Shown one piece after another: positions 7,697-14,227 of a DNA stretch of 14,686 nt. Source of the stretch: Firmicutes bacterium UBA4881 (GTDB lineage Bacteria > Bacillota > DTU065); the NCBI GenBank assembly GCA_002399235.1, contig DHDH01000012.1, positions 1-14,686 of the forward strand, in the 5' to 3' direction. Numbering within the stretch: position 1 is the first letter of the stretch; each line of letters begins with the position of its first letter. Both the position numbers and the translations under genes were made by a program. The notes beneath the pieces were generated by a model. It saw only the letters and a program-made list of their open reading frames with translations, had not been told where the DNA came from and did no database searches.

Positions 7697-8647
7697 ATGA
7701 CAAAGAAAGTTTGGTTTGCTAGTCTTGTTGCTCTAGTGTTAGTCGGTCTTTTAAGTTTTGTAGCCATGGCAGAAGAGTCAATTAGCTTAAACGGAGAGTG
7801 GCATTTCCAATTTGATGATGACATGGCTTGGGCAGAACCTGAATATGATGTAAGCGACTGGGAAAAGTATGCTAAAACAGCAGAGGCTCCTGCTCTTGGT
7901 TTTGGCTGGTATCGCTATGAATTTACAGTTCCAGCAGAATGGAAAGGTAAGGGAGATCTTCTTGTAAGTATCCCTACTCTTAATGACTTTGACTGGACTT
8001 TTGTAAATGGTATTGGTATCGGTAATGGTAACAGAGCAGGTAAGAGAAAATATTCAGTCCCTGCTACTTATATCAATTTTGGTGGTAAGAACGTTTTAGC
8101 AGTACGTGTTTACACTATTAATCCTGGTATCGGTCTTGATGGCGATATCGCTGTCGAGCTAACCGATGCTATTAGTCTTGTAAACAACCCAAGCTTTGAA
8201 GTTCCTGCCAAGTTCCCAGCCAAATGGACACCAAATGGCGATGACAAGAACATCTTCTTGTGGGAAAAAGCAGCAACAGCTTACACTGGCTTCTACTGTG
8301 TAGGTCTACGCAATACAGCTAACCTACCAAGCAAAGTTGGTTACTGGCAGAGCGACATCATTATGCTCAAACCTGGTATCGAAGTAAGAGCTCAAGCCTT
8401 CATTAAGGCAGAGGATCCAACAGGTGAAACAACCATTCAAGTTGGTTTCTTTGATGCAGCAGGTAACGAGATCGGTGAGAGAACCGCTAGCCGTAACGCT
8501 GGACGCAGAACTTCAGATTGGACCAAGACTTTTGTTAGAGCAGATGTTCCAGAAGGAACAGTCTATGCAAAAATCTTCTTGTCCTCTGCAGACAACAGCG
8601 GTACAGTTTGGTTTGACGACATTACTTTGACTATAGAAGAAGAATAA
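7697..8647 (+). CDS. secreted two-domain carbohydrate-binding-like protein (GH2-type jelly roll plus CBM4/9-like)
   Basis: The 316-aa product starts with a clear signal peptide (TKK, hydrophobic core, cleavage likely after AMA at residue 25), so it acts outside the membrane. Residues 27-156 (SLNGEWHFQFDD, SDWEKY, GWYRYEFTVPAEW, FVNG, GKNVLAVRVY) match the sugar-binding jelly-roll domain found at the N-terminus of family 2 glycosidases. Residues 160-314 (LVNNPSFE, WQSD, VWFDDITL) look like a CBM4/9 or CenC-type binding module. No catalytic barrel follows. There is no lipobox Cys at the cleavage site and no LPXTG, so it may be free or held by partners. ATG start with GGAGGGG at 7683-7689. Placed right after the transporter genes, it may catch or present the substrate in place of a classical binding protein; that role is inference. 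Confidence 0.85.
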   Translation: MTKKVWFASLVALVLVGLLSFVAMAEESISLNGEWHFQFDDDMAWAEPEYDVSDWEKYAKTAEAPALGFGWYRYEFTVPAEWKGKGDLLVSIPTLNDFDWTFVNGIGIGNGNRAGKRKYSVPATYINFGGKNVLAVRVYTINPGIGLDGDIAVELTDAISLVNNPSFEVPAKFPAKWTPNGDDKNIFLWEKAATAYTGFYCVGLRNTANLPSKVGYWQSDIIMLKPGIEVRAQAFIKAEDPTGETTIQVGFFDAAGNEIGERTASRNAGRRTSDWTKTFVRADVPEGTVYAKIFLSSADNSGTVWFDDITLTIEEE

Positions 8648-8660
8648 ATTAGCTGAGTCT

Positions 8661-8698
8661 AAGAAAGCTTCTCCTCCAATAGGAGGAGAAGCTTTCTT
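8661..8698 (+). terminator. perfect 17-bp hairpin after the secreted protein gene (stabiliser / partial terminator)
   Basis: AAGAAAGCTTCTCCTCC at 8661-8677 is followed by loop AATA and its exact complement at 8682-8698. The stem ends in CTTTCTT but no longer T-run follows, so it probably stabilises the upstream mRNA or terminates only part of transcription. Similar hairpins often separate abundant binding-protein genes from less expressed partner genes. Confidence 0.65.
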
Positions 8699-8738
8699 CA
8701 AGTTAACCAGTTTTGTAGATAGGCTGGGAGGTGGCCCG

Positions 8739-9380
8739 ATGAAAAAAACTCGTGATAAACAATACGATGATTACACTCGAGAAGCTTTAGCAGCAGAAGC
8801 TGATAGTAATACTGCTATTATAGCTGGATTTTTAGCCGGTTCCTTAGTCTTTGCTACGATTATTGGGGTCTATTTAATTATTCTTTTCTTAATGAGTATC
8901 TTGGGAACATTTTTATCTATTCCCTATTTAAAAGAAATGACTGCCAAATCTTCTGTTACCATTGGGATAACAGGTGACATAAAAGGTATGTGGCAAGGAT
9001 TACTTGCCTACACTATGCTCTTTTCTATGTTAGGTGCTTTTACAGGTGCCTTAAATAGGTTAAGCAAATTTATAACTGTGGGAAAAATTAAATTTGGCAA
9101 AGACATAATTCCCTATTTTCTGCTAGCTTTTTTTGTGATTAGTGCTTTCTTTTTCAACTGGCTACCTCAAGCAACTTTCACCATTTTTACCCTTAGTGAT
9201 AACACTGGCTCTGTACCTATTTGGGGAATTCTTCTCATAATTGTTGGGCTAGCAATTCCGCCAACTTTGCTTCTCTACGAGAGCTGGTGGTATTGGTATA
9301 AAAAAGTGATACCATTTTGGTCTAAAAGCACAGAAACATTTAAGAATTCGAAGGGAAATGGTGAGGAGACTGCGAATTAA
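8739..9380 (+). CDS. four-helix membrane protein of unknown function
   Basis: I do not recognise the family with certainty. The 213-aa product has a charged cytoplasmic-type N-terminus (residues 1-24) and likely membrane segments at about 25-57, 84-105, 122-142 and 158-181. A Trp/Tyr-rich end (ESWWYWYKKVIPFWSK, 181-196) leads into a hydrophilic tail. ATG start with GGGAGGTG at 8725-8732. It ends 33 nt before the next gene start, so the two are one unit. The overall shape and its place beside a sugar transporter recall small Yip1-like membrane proteins of clostridial and thermophile sugar loci, but I cannot show homology. It resembles the later 183-aa membrane protein in helix number and in its Trp-rich last helix. 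Confidence 0.72.
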   Translation: MKKTRDKQYDDYTREALAAEADSNTAIIAGFLAGSLVFATIIGVYLIILFLMSILGTFLSIPYLKEMTAKSSVTIGITGDIKGMWQGLLAYTMLFSMLGAFTGALNRLSKFITVGKIKFGKDIIPYFLLAFFVISAFFFNWLPQATFTIFTLSDNTGSVPIWGILLIIVGLAIPPTLLLYESWWYWYKKVIPFWSKSTETFKNSKGNGEETAN

Positions 9381-9413
9381 TTAGTGTTGAACTTAGTACG
9401 AAGGAGTGATCTG

Positions 9414-10535
9414 ATGTCACGGCTAAGTAAAATAGCATTGGTTTTAATTATGACACTAGTGCTAGGTGGGCAGATCTTTGCTGATGTATGGGTAGATGAA
9501 ATATCTGCAAAAAAAGGTGAAGATCTTAAAAGTTTTTTGTCGTTGACTCAAAAGTATCAAGAAGATAATTGGCTAAAGGTTAACAGTAAAATTAAAAAAG
9601 AACTGAGTGCAGAAGAAGCTAAACTTGGTGGTGGAGCTAAGTTAGAAGACAAAATCATAACAGGTTTTGATCAGGAGAATGCTTACGTTGAATGGGAATT
9701 TGATGCACCAGCTAGAGGCTTGTATGAGATTTGGGTTAAATATAAGCTACCTAGTTCTGAAGCAGAACCTATAGTTTTAGATGCTACAATTGATGGTAAG
9801 CATCAGTTTATAGAGTCAACTAATTTGTATTTTAACTCTGTTTATTATGCCAGTTCTGTTGAGACTCTAGAACGTATTGAACCAGTATCAGATAAAGATA
9901 ATGGTGTTCCTTTTGGATTTATCATGGATAAAGGTAAACACAAGATCCGTTTTACCAACATAAGCGGTGCCTTTGATATAGAGTTTATTCGTGTATCTGG
10001 TGCAGTTAAGCATTTTGTCTTTTCACAAGGCGAAAATTATTTTAATAGTAATAGAGATTTCGCTAAGGTTGGACGTATTGCAGCTAGCCGTAGCAAAGCT
10101 CTTAGCGGTTTTGATACCGAAGGCGACTTTGTTGAGTGGAAAATAAATGTACCTGAAGATGGACTATATTCTATTTTCTTCCGCTATTCTTTAGGAGACC
10201 GCAGTATAGATTGTGTAAGATCAATTCAGGTAAATGGTAAGACTCTGTTCCCAGATTGGGAGGAGATCCGCTTCTATCCTACAGATGGTTGGTCAGAGAA
10301 ACGCAACGATTGGAAGGAAAGAAGAATCGAGGATTCTGAGACCAGACAACCATATTTTATTTATATGCCTAAAGGTGAAGTAACTATTAGAATGGATGTA
10401 GTCTCTGGACCCTTAGAGATTGACTATGTTGGATTAATTACCAGAGACGGAGAAATTAAGGGTGAACTTAATTTCTGGGATTACCTCAAGCTTCTCTGGC
10501 ACCAGATTATTAGCTTTTTCGTGAGCTTTAATTAA
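9414..10535 (+). CDS. secreted protein with duplicated CBM6/35-like beta-sandwich domains
   Basis: I start this at ATG 9414 (373 aa) because AAGGAG at 9401-9406 is seven nt upstream and the protein then opens with a normal signal peptide (MSRLSKIALVLIMTLVLGGQ, cleavage near IFA-D at residue 23). An in-frame GTG at 9384 would add ten residues before it. Two similar domains follow: residues about 80-196 (ITGFDQENAYVEWEF, PARGLYEIWVKY, ending DIEFIRVSG) and 225-343 (LSGFDTEGDFVEWKI, PEDGLYSIFFRY, ending EIDYVGLI). This pattern is that of CBM6/CBM35-like sugar-binding modules. The last 20 or so residues (FWDYLKLLWHQIISFFVSF) are hydrophobic or amphipathic and could dock on the membrane. There are no catalytic motifs. 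The gene sits between two four-helix membrane proteins and may form a complex with them (inference). Confidence 0.8.
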   Translation: MSRLSKIALVLIMTLVLGGQIFADVWVDEISAKKGEDLKSFLSLTQKYQEDNWLKVNSKIKKELSAEEAKLGGGAKLEDKIITGFDQENAYVEWEFDAPARGLYEIWVKYKLPSSEAEPIVLDATIDGKHQFIESTNLYFNSVYYASSVETLERIEPVSDKDNGVPFGFIMDKGKHKIRFTNISGAFDIEFIRVSGAVKHFVFSQGENYFNSNRDFAKVGRIAASRSKALSGFDTEGDFVEWKINVPEDGLYSIFFRYSLGDRSIDCVRSIQVNGKTLFPDWEEIRFYPTDGWSEKRNDWKERRIEDSETRQPYFIYMPKGEVTIRMDVVSGPLEIDYVGLITRDGEIKGELNFWDYLKLLWHQIISFFVSFN

Positions 10536-10547
10536 GGAGGCTTTTGC

Positions 10548-11099
10548 ATGAGTTCTTTGCAAGAAAAATATAATATCCTTGCCGTAAAAACCGACAGGAA
10601 AATTCGTAATAAGTGTGGTTTCCAAGCAGGTGCAGCTGTAATTTTGGCTGTCCTAGCTGCCTATGTTCTTTTTGGTGCTGTTGTTCCTTCTTTGGTTTCT
10701 GTTATTAGAACAGTAACCCAAGGTGCTGCTGAGCTACCAGAAAAAACTGAAGGTTTAAAGGGTGGCGCTAAATTTTTAATCTTTGTCGGAACAGTTCTTT
10801 ATTTAGGTATTTTTGGCGTTATCGCAGCTTCTATCAGAGCTAAAGATAAACAAGTTAAGTATCTTGGTATTGAGACTTATTCTGATATCTACGCTTTTGT
10901 TGCAGGTACTATTATAGGTCTAGCTATAACAATGGTTAGAGCCAAATTTGCAGTTTGGAGTATCATCATCTTGGTCTTAAGCCCAGTATTGGCTTATGGG
11001 GCCCGATATGTATGGTGGTGGGCTTACTCACGTCTTCTCTTTAAGAAGAGTGACCTTGATGCCGAAGCCACTATGGGTAAGTATGAAGGTATTAGATAA
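10548..11099 (+). CDS. four-helix membrane protein of unknown function, end of the ABC operon
   Basis: Family not recognised. The 183-aa product has a hydrophilic N-terminus (residues 1-25) and likely membrane segments near 27-53, 75-96, 112-130 and 134-158, the last ending in a Trp-rich stretch (YVWWWAYSRLLFKK) before an acidic tail. ATG start with TAAGGAGG, which overlaps the stop codon of the previous gene. It ends seven nt before a strong terminator, so it is the last gene of the unit. Shared helix number and aromatic last helix with the 213-aa membrane protein suggest the two could be distant relatives or partners; this is a visual impression, not an alignment. Confidence 0.75.
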   Translation: MSSLQEKYNILAVKTDRKIRNKCGFQAGAAVILAVLAAYVLFGAVVPSLVSVIRTVTQGAAELPEKTEGLKGGAKFLIFVGTVLYLGIFGVIAASIRAKDKQVKYLGIETYSDIYAFVAGTIIGLAITMVRAKFAVWSIIILVLSPVLAYGARYVWWWAYSRLLFKKSDLDAEATMGKYEGIR

Positions 11100-11106
11100 A
11101 TTAATT

Positions 11107-11136
11107 AGAGCAGCCAATATTGGCTGCTCTTTATTT
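11107..11136 (+). terminator. rho-independent terminator closing the ABC transporter operon
   Basis: AGAGCAGCCAAT at 11107-11118 is followed at once by its exact complement through 11130, giving about 10 bp around a small ATAT loop, then TTATTT. Stem and T-rich tail are those of an intrinsic terminator. It lies seven nt after the last gene of the operon and 20 nt before purE. Confidence 0.87.
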
Positions 11137-11155
11137 CCCTAAAGGAGGATAACCA

Positions 11156-11653
11156 ATGCCAAGAGTTGGAGTTGTTCTAGGTAGTGATTCTGATATACCT
11201 AAAATTGCTTCTGGTTTGGAACTTTTAGAAAAGTTAGCAATTGATTTTGAGGTAAGGATTATCTCTGCACATAGGACCCCTAAAGAAGCTTTAGAATATG
11301 CTGAAACTGCTAAGGATCGGGGCTTAAAAGTAATAATTGCTGTAGCAGGTATGGCTGCTCACTTAGGGGGCGTTTTAGCTGCTTCTACGCCTCTACCTGT
11401 AATTAGTGTACCGATTGCTTCTGGGGCGTTATCCGGAATAGATGCAGTTCTTGCTAATTTGCAAATGCCACCAGGAATACCGGTAGCTGTAGTTGGTATA
11501 GATAATATGAAAAACGCTGCTTTATTAGCAGGTCAAATTATTGCTTTAAGCGACGAGCAAGTTGCCCATAATATAACAGCATTTCGTGAAAAACAAAGTG
11601 CTGATGTAAGAAGAAAAGACCAAGAATTGCAGATAAAAAGCTATAAAAACTAA
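11156..11653 (+). CDS. purE: 5-(carboxyamino)imidazole ribonucleotide mutase, class I type
   Basis: Acts in de novo purine synthesis in the cytoplasm, converting N5-CAIR to CAIR. Seen: GSDSD at residues 9-13, SAHRTP at 37-42, the loop AVAGMAAHLGGVLAAST with its conserved AAHL at 67-70, and LQMPPGIPVAVV at 102-112; length 165 aa is normal. Common class I enzymes read GAGGAAHLPG in that loop; here Met replaces a Gly and Gly replaces the Pro, a variant I believe also occurs in other lineages. No purK is adjacent, so whether the substrate is N5-CAIR or AIR plus CO2 is not settled by context. ATG start with AAAGGAGG at 11141-11148. It lies directly behind a terminator with no evident promoter of its own. 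Confidence 0.94.
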   Translation: MPRVGVVLGSDSDIPKIASGLELLEKLAIDFEVRIISAHRTPKEALEYAETAKDRGLKVIIAVAGMAAHLGGVLAASTPLPVISVPIASGALSGIDAVLANLQMPPGIPVAVVGIDNMKNAALLAGQIIALSDEQVAHNITAFREKQSADVRRKDQELQIKSYKN

Positions 11654-11850
11654 AAAGAAAATAGATGGCTAAAAACATTATTTGTATCAGAAGCTAATTA
11701 TTATTGATAATAGTAATCTGTGATCTACACTCTCAAAATCTTCTCAATATAGCATAACTAGCTTGGAAATAGTAATAATAAAGATTGTAGCGAAAATACG
11801 CTTGTTTGCTAAGAGCCAAATCACTTTGTAAAAAATATGATGCTATTCGC
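11654..11850. other. AT-rich gap after purE
   Basis: No reading frame or known RNA seen. It contains an imperfect AT palindrome at 11697-11717 around TTATTGATAATA. There is no clear terminator for purE. A tandem guanine aptamer, known to precede some PRPP riboswitches, was looked for and not recognised. Confidence 0.5.
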
Positions 11851-11879
11851 TTGACACTAATTAGCTTAGATGGTATATT
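11851..11879 (+). promoter_or_regulatory. sigma-A type promoter of the purB operon
   Basis: TTGACA at 11851-11856, a 17-nt spacer, then TATATT at 11874-11879. This is near the vegetative consensus and would start transcription around 11886, about 20 nt before the riboswitch. Confidence 0.87.
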
Positions 11880-11906
11880 CGAGGCGTAAACAATTAGATA
11901 TTAAGA

Positions 11907-12022
11907 AAGTGCACCTAGGGTTCCGTCCTTGTGTTATATAAAGCAAAGGAGTCTGGACCAAGTGGTGCAGGCGACTCTGTCGCTACACCCTAGAGGGATA
12001 AAAACCCGGGCGGGCAGGTTTC
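11907..12022 (+). ncRNA. PRPP riboswitch (ykkC subtype 2b)
   Basis: The conserved blocks of the ykkC RNA superfamily occur in order: CTAGGGTTCCG at 11915-11925, GTCTGGACCAAGTGG at 11951-11965, a hairpin formed by GGTG / CACC (arms starting 11963 and ending 11989) with GCGAC / GTCGC inside, then GAGGGATAAAAACCCGGGC at 11993-12011 and GGGCAGGTTTC at 12012-12022. The CCAAGTGG block and the 3' GGCGGGCAGGTTTC tail fit the PRPP class as I remember it better than guanidine-I, and purine genes downstream fit PRPP rather than the ppGpp class. Known: PRPP binding turns expression on. Here the 3' conserved GGG is also the left base of the terminator stem, so folding of the aptamer should prevent termination, which agrees with an ON switch. 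Confidence 0.92.
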
Positions 12023-12053
12023 TTAAAAAAACCTGTCCGCCCTTGTGTTTTTT
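12008..12053 (+). terminator. riboswitch-controlled intrinsic terminator
   Basis: GGGCGGGCAGGTTT at 12008-12021 pairs with AAACCTGTCCGCCC at 12029-12042 (14 bp, one G-U), then TTGTGTTTTTT. The left arm overlaps the conserved 3' end of the aptamer, so aptamer and terminator compete. It lies 24 nt before the purB start codon. Confidence 0.9.
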
Positions 12054-12076
12054 AAAAACAAATGGAGGTGCCATCT

Positions 12077-13471
12077 GTGGATCTCTTTGATAACCTTTCC
12101 CCACTGGATCATCGGTATTATATGAGTAACCAAGAATTAGCCGAATCATTACGGGAATATTTGTCTGAGACAGCAGTGATCAAATCAGAAGCTTTAGCAG
12201 AAGCTGCCTTAGTTAAGGCTTTAGCTAAGTCTGGGCTTTGTTCTCATGAAATTGCTAAGGAAGTTTTGGAAGCGGCTAAAGTTATAACACCTGAAGAAGT
12301 TTATGCCGAAGAAGAAAAAACCAAGCATAACATTAGAGCTTTAGTCAATTGTTTACGTAACCGCGTCTCCAATGTTGCTAAACCTTGGATTCATTTTACG
12401 GCCACCTCAGTAGACATTATGGACTCCGCTACTTCTTATCGTTATAAAAGAGTTACAGAGGAGTTAGTGCTCAAGGTCTTAATTGAATTAGAAGAGACAT
12501 TAATCAAACTGGCCAGAGACAATGCTAAGGTTTTACAGATGGGTAGAACCCACGGCCAACATGCTGTACCAATTACTTTTGGCTTCTCAGTAGCTTTATA
12601 TGTAGAGCGATTAGGAAGCAGAATATTATTTATTAAAGAAGCTTCCCAAAAGTTAACTGCAAAGCTGGCAGGAGCTGTTGGGGCTTATAATGCTAGTTCT
12701 GTGGTGGTAACTGATCCACTCCAGCTGGAAGCTGATTATGCTACAGAACTTGGTTTAAAACCTGCCGATATTGCGACACAAATAGTACCTCCCGAACCAC
12801 TTTTGGATTTGATTCATGGTTATATCAGCGCTTTTGGGGTGTTAGCCAATATTGCTGATGATATGAGGCATTTGCAAAGAAGTGAAATCGGTGAGGTTTT
12901 TGAGTTTTTTGCTTCAACTCAAGTTGGTTCATCGACTATGCCACACAAGCGCAATCCTTGGAACTTTGAACATGTAAAGAGTTTATGGAAAAGTTTCATG
13001 CCCCGCATGATGACTATTTATATGGACCAAATCTCCGAACATCAAAGAGATTTAAGTAATTCAGCTTCTGCAAGGTTTACTGGCGAAATAATAGCGGGCC
13101 TTTGCTTAGCCACAGATAGATTGAACCGAGTATTGGCACGTATAAGAGTGGACGAAGAAGCCATGCTTCGCAATTTTAATCAAAGTGCCCAAATGGTAAT
13201 TGCTGAACCACTCTATATTTTATTAGCTGATGCAGGGCATCCGGATGCTCACGAATGTGTAAGAAAATTAACCTTAGAGAGTGGCCAAACTGGGAAAACA
13301 CTCTGGCAGTTAATTGAAGAAGATGAGGAGTTAGTTAACTTACTCGCTTCGCTGCCAGAAAAACAGTTACAGGTTATAAAAGATCCAACTAAGTACACAG
13401 GGTTAGCAGCCGCTAAGGCTGAGTTAATTTGCGATAAATGGGAAGGTCTTATTAAGGAGGTCAAAAGATGA
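12077..13471 (+). CDS. purB: adenylosuccinate lyase
   Basis: Catalyses two fumarate-releasing steps: SAICAR to AICAR in de novo synthesis and adenylosuccinate to AMP. I choose GTG 12077 (464 aa) because GGAGGTG at 12064-12070 has correct spacing; the in-frame ATG at 12062 overlaps that site and adds only MEVPS. Seen: early FDNLSPLDHRY, MGRTHGQHAVP with His159 as the family's conserved TH, and the fumarase/lyase signature GSSTMPHKRNP at residues 284-294 with the mobile-loop Ser. Length is normal. It is the first gene behind the PRPP riboswitch and overlaps purC by four nt (ATGA), so translation is coupled. Confidence 0.96.
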   Translation: MDLFDNLSPLDHRYYMSNQELAESLREYLSETAVIKSEALAEAALVKALAKSGLCSHEIAKEVLEAAKVITPEEVYAEEEKTKHNIRALVNCLRNRVSNVAKPWIHFTATSVDIMDSATSYRYKRVTEELVLKVLIELEETLIKLARDNAKVLQMGRTHGQHAVPITFGFSVALYVERLGSRILFIKEASQKLTAKLAGAVGAYNASSVVVTDPLQLEADYATELGLKPADIATQIVPPEPLLDLIHGYISAFGVLANIADDMRHLQRSEIGEVFEFFASTQVGSSTMPHKRNPWNFEHVKSLWKSFMPRMMTIYMDQISEHQRDLSNSASARFTGEIIAGLCLATDRLNRVLARIRVDEEAMLRNFNQSAQMVIAEPLYILLADAGHPDAHECVRKLTLESGQTGKTLWQLIEEDEELVNLLASLPEKQLQVIKDPTKYTGLAAAKAELICDKWEGLIKEVKR

Positions 13472-14163
13472 AAAAGCTTTATGAAGGCAAAGCCAAGATC
13501 GTCTATGCCACAGAAAGTCCTGATGAGGTCCTGATCTATTTCAAAGATGATGCGACTGCGTTTAACGGCCTAAGAAAAGGCACAATCGCAGGCAAAGGGC
13601 ATTATAACCTGGCTATTTCCCAAATCTTTTTTGATTACTTAGCCAAGCATGGTGTTAAGACTCATATGGTGGGAATCGTCGACGATTTAACCATGCGTGC
13701 CAAAAAGACTGAGATAATCCAGTTAGAAGTAGTAGTAAGAAATATCGCAGCTGGCAGCTTATGTAAACGCTTAGGTTTACCAGAAGGTAAAGAATTAGAA
13801 AAACCAATTTTAGAATTCTATTATAAAGACGATGCTCTAGGAGATCCCTTGGTCAATGATTATCATATCGAAGCCTTAAATGTAGCTACTAAAGAAGAGT
13901 TAGCTGAGTTAGGTAGACAAGCCTTAAAGATAAACGAACTTCTTAAAGAATTTTTAATCAAAGCTAATCTACTTTTAGTAGATTACAAGTTGGAATTTGG
14001 CAGACTAAACGGGGAGATCATATTAGCTGATGAAATTTCTCCTGACACTTGCCGCTTTTGGGATAAAGATACACGTAAAAAGCTAGATAAAGATCGCTTT
14101 CGTAACGATTTGGGTGAAGTATCAGAAGCTTATAAAGAAATGCTCGAACGAATTAGCCTTTAA
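13468..14163 (+). CDS. purC: phosphoribosylaminoimidazole-succinocarboxamide synthase (SAICAR synthetase)
   Basis: Joins CAIR and aspartate with ATP to make SAICAR, the substrate of PurB encoded just upstream. Seen: N-terminal LYEGKAKIVYAT, KDDATAFN at about residues 26-33, VVVRNIAAGSLCKRLGL at 88-104, and SPDTCRFWDKDTRKKLDK near 191-208, all typical of the family; 231 aa is the usual bacterial length. The start ATG overlaps the purB stop, with AAGGAGGT upstream inside purB. The next gene, purL, begins about 60 nt later. Confidence 0.96.
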   Translation: MKKLYEGKAKIVYATESPDEVLIYFKDDATAFNGLRKGTIAGKGHYNLAISQIFFDYLAKHGVKTHMVGIVDDLTMRAKKTEIIQLEVVVRNIAAGSLCKRLGLPEGKELEKPILEFYYKDDALGDPLVNDYHIEALNVATKEELAELGRQALKINELLKEFLIKANLLLVDYKLEFGRLNGEIILADEISPDTCRFWDKDTRKKLDKDRFRNDLGEVSEAYKEMLERISL

Positions 14164-14227
14164 GATTTATTGCTTACCATAAGTTTTGCTCTGTAAATTT
14201 GCAAGTTAATTTTTAGGGGGTAGCATG

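Noticed and set aside
9384..9413. GTG 9384 as start of the double-domain secreted protein
   Set aside because: It adds ten residues before the signal peptide and ignores the AAGGAG at 9401-9406 that serves ATG 9414.
11697..11717. Fur-box or PurR-box in the purE-purB gap
   Set aside because: The AT palindrome lacks the key bases of either consensus and is expected by chance in such DNA.
11654..11850. Guanine riboswitch in tandem with the PRPP aptamer
   Set aside because: None of the conserved purine-aptamer loops could be found in this stretch.
12062..12076. ATG 12062 as start of purB
   Set aside because: It overlaps the GGAGGTG that serves GTG 12077 and has no ribosome binding site of its own.
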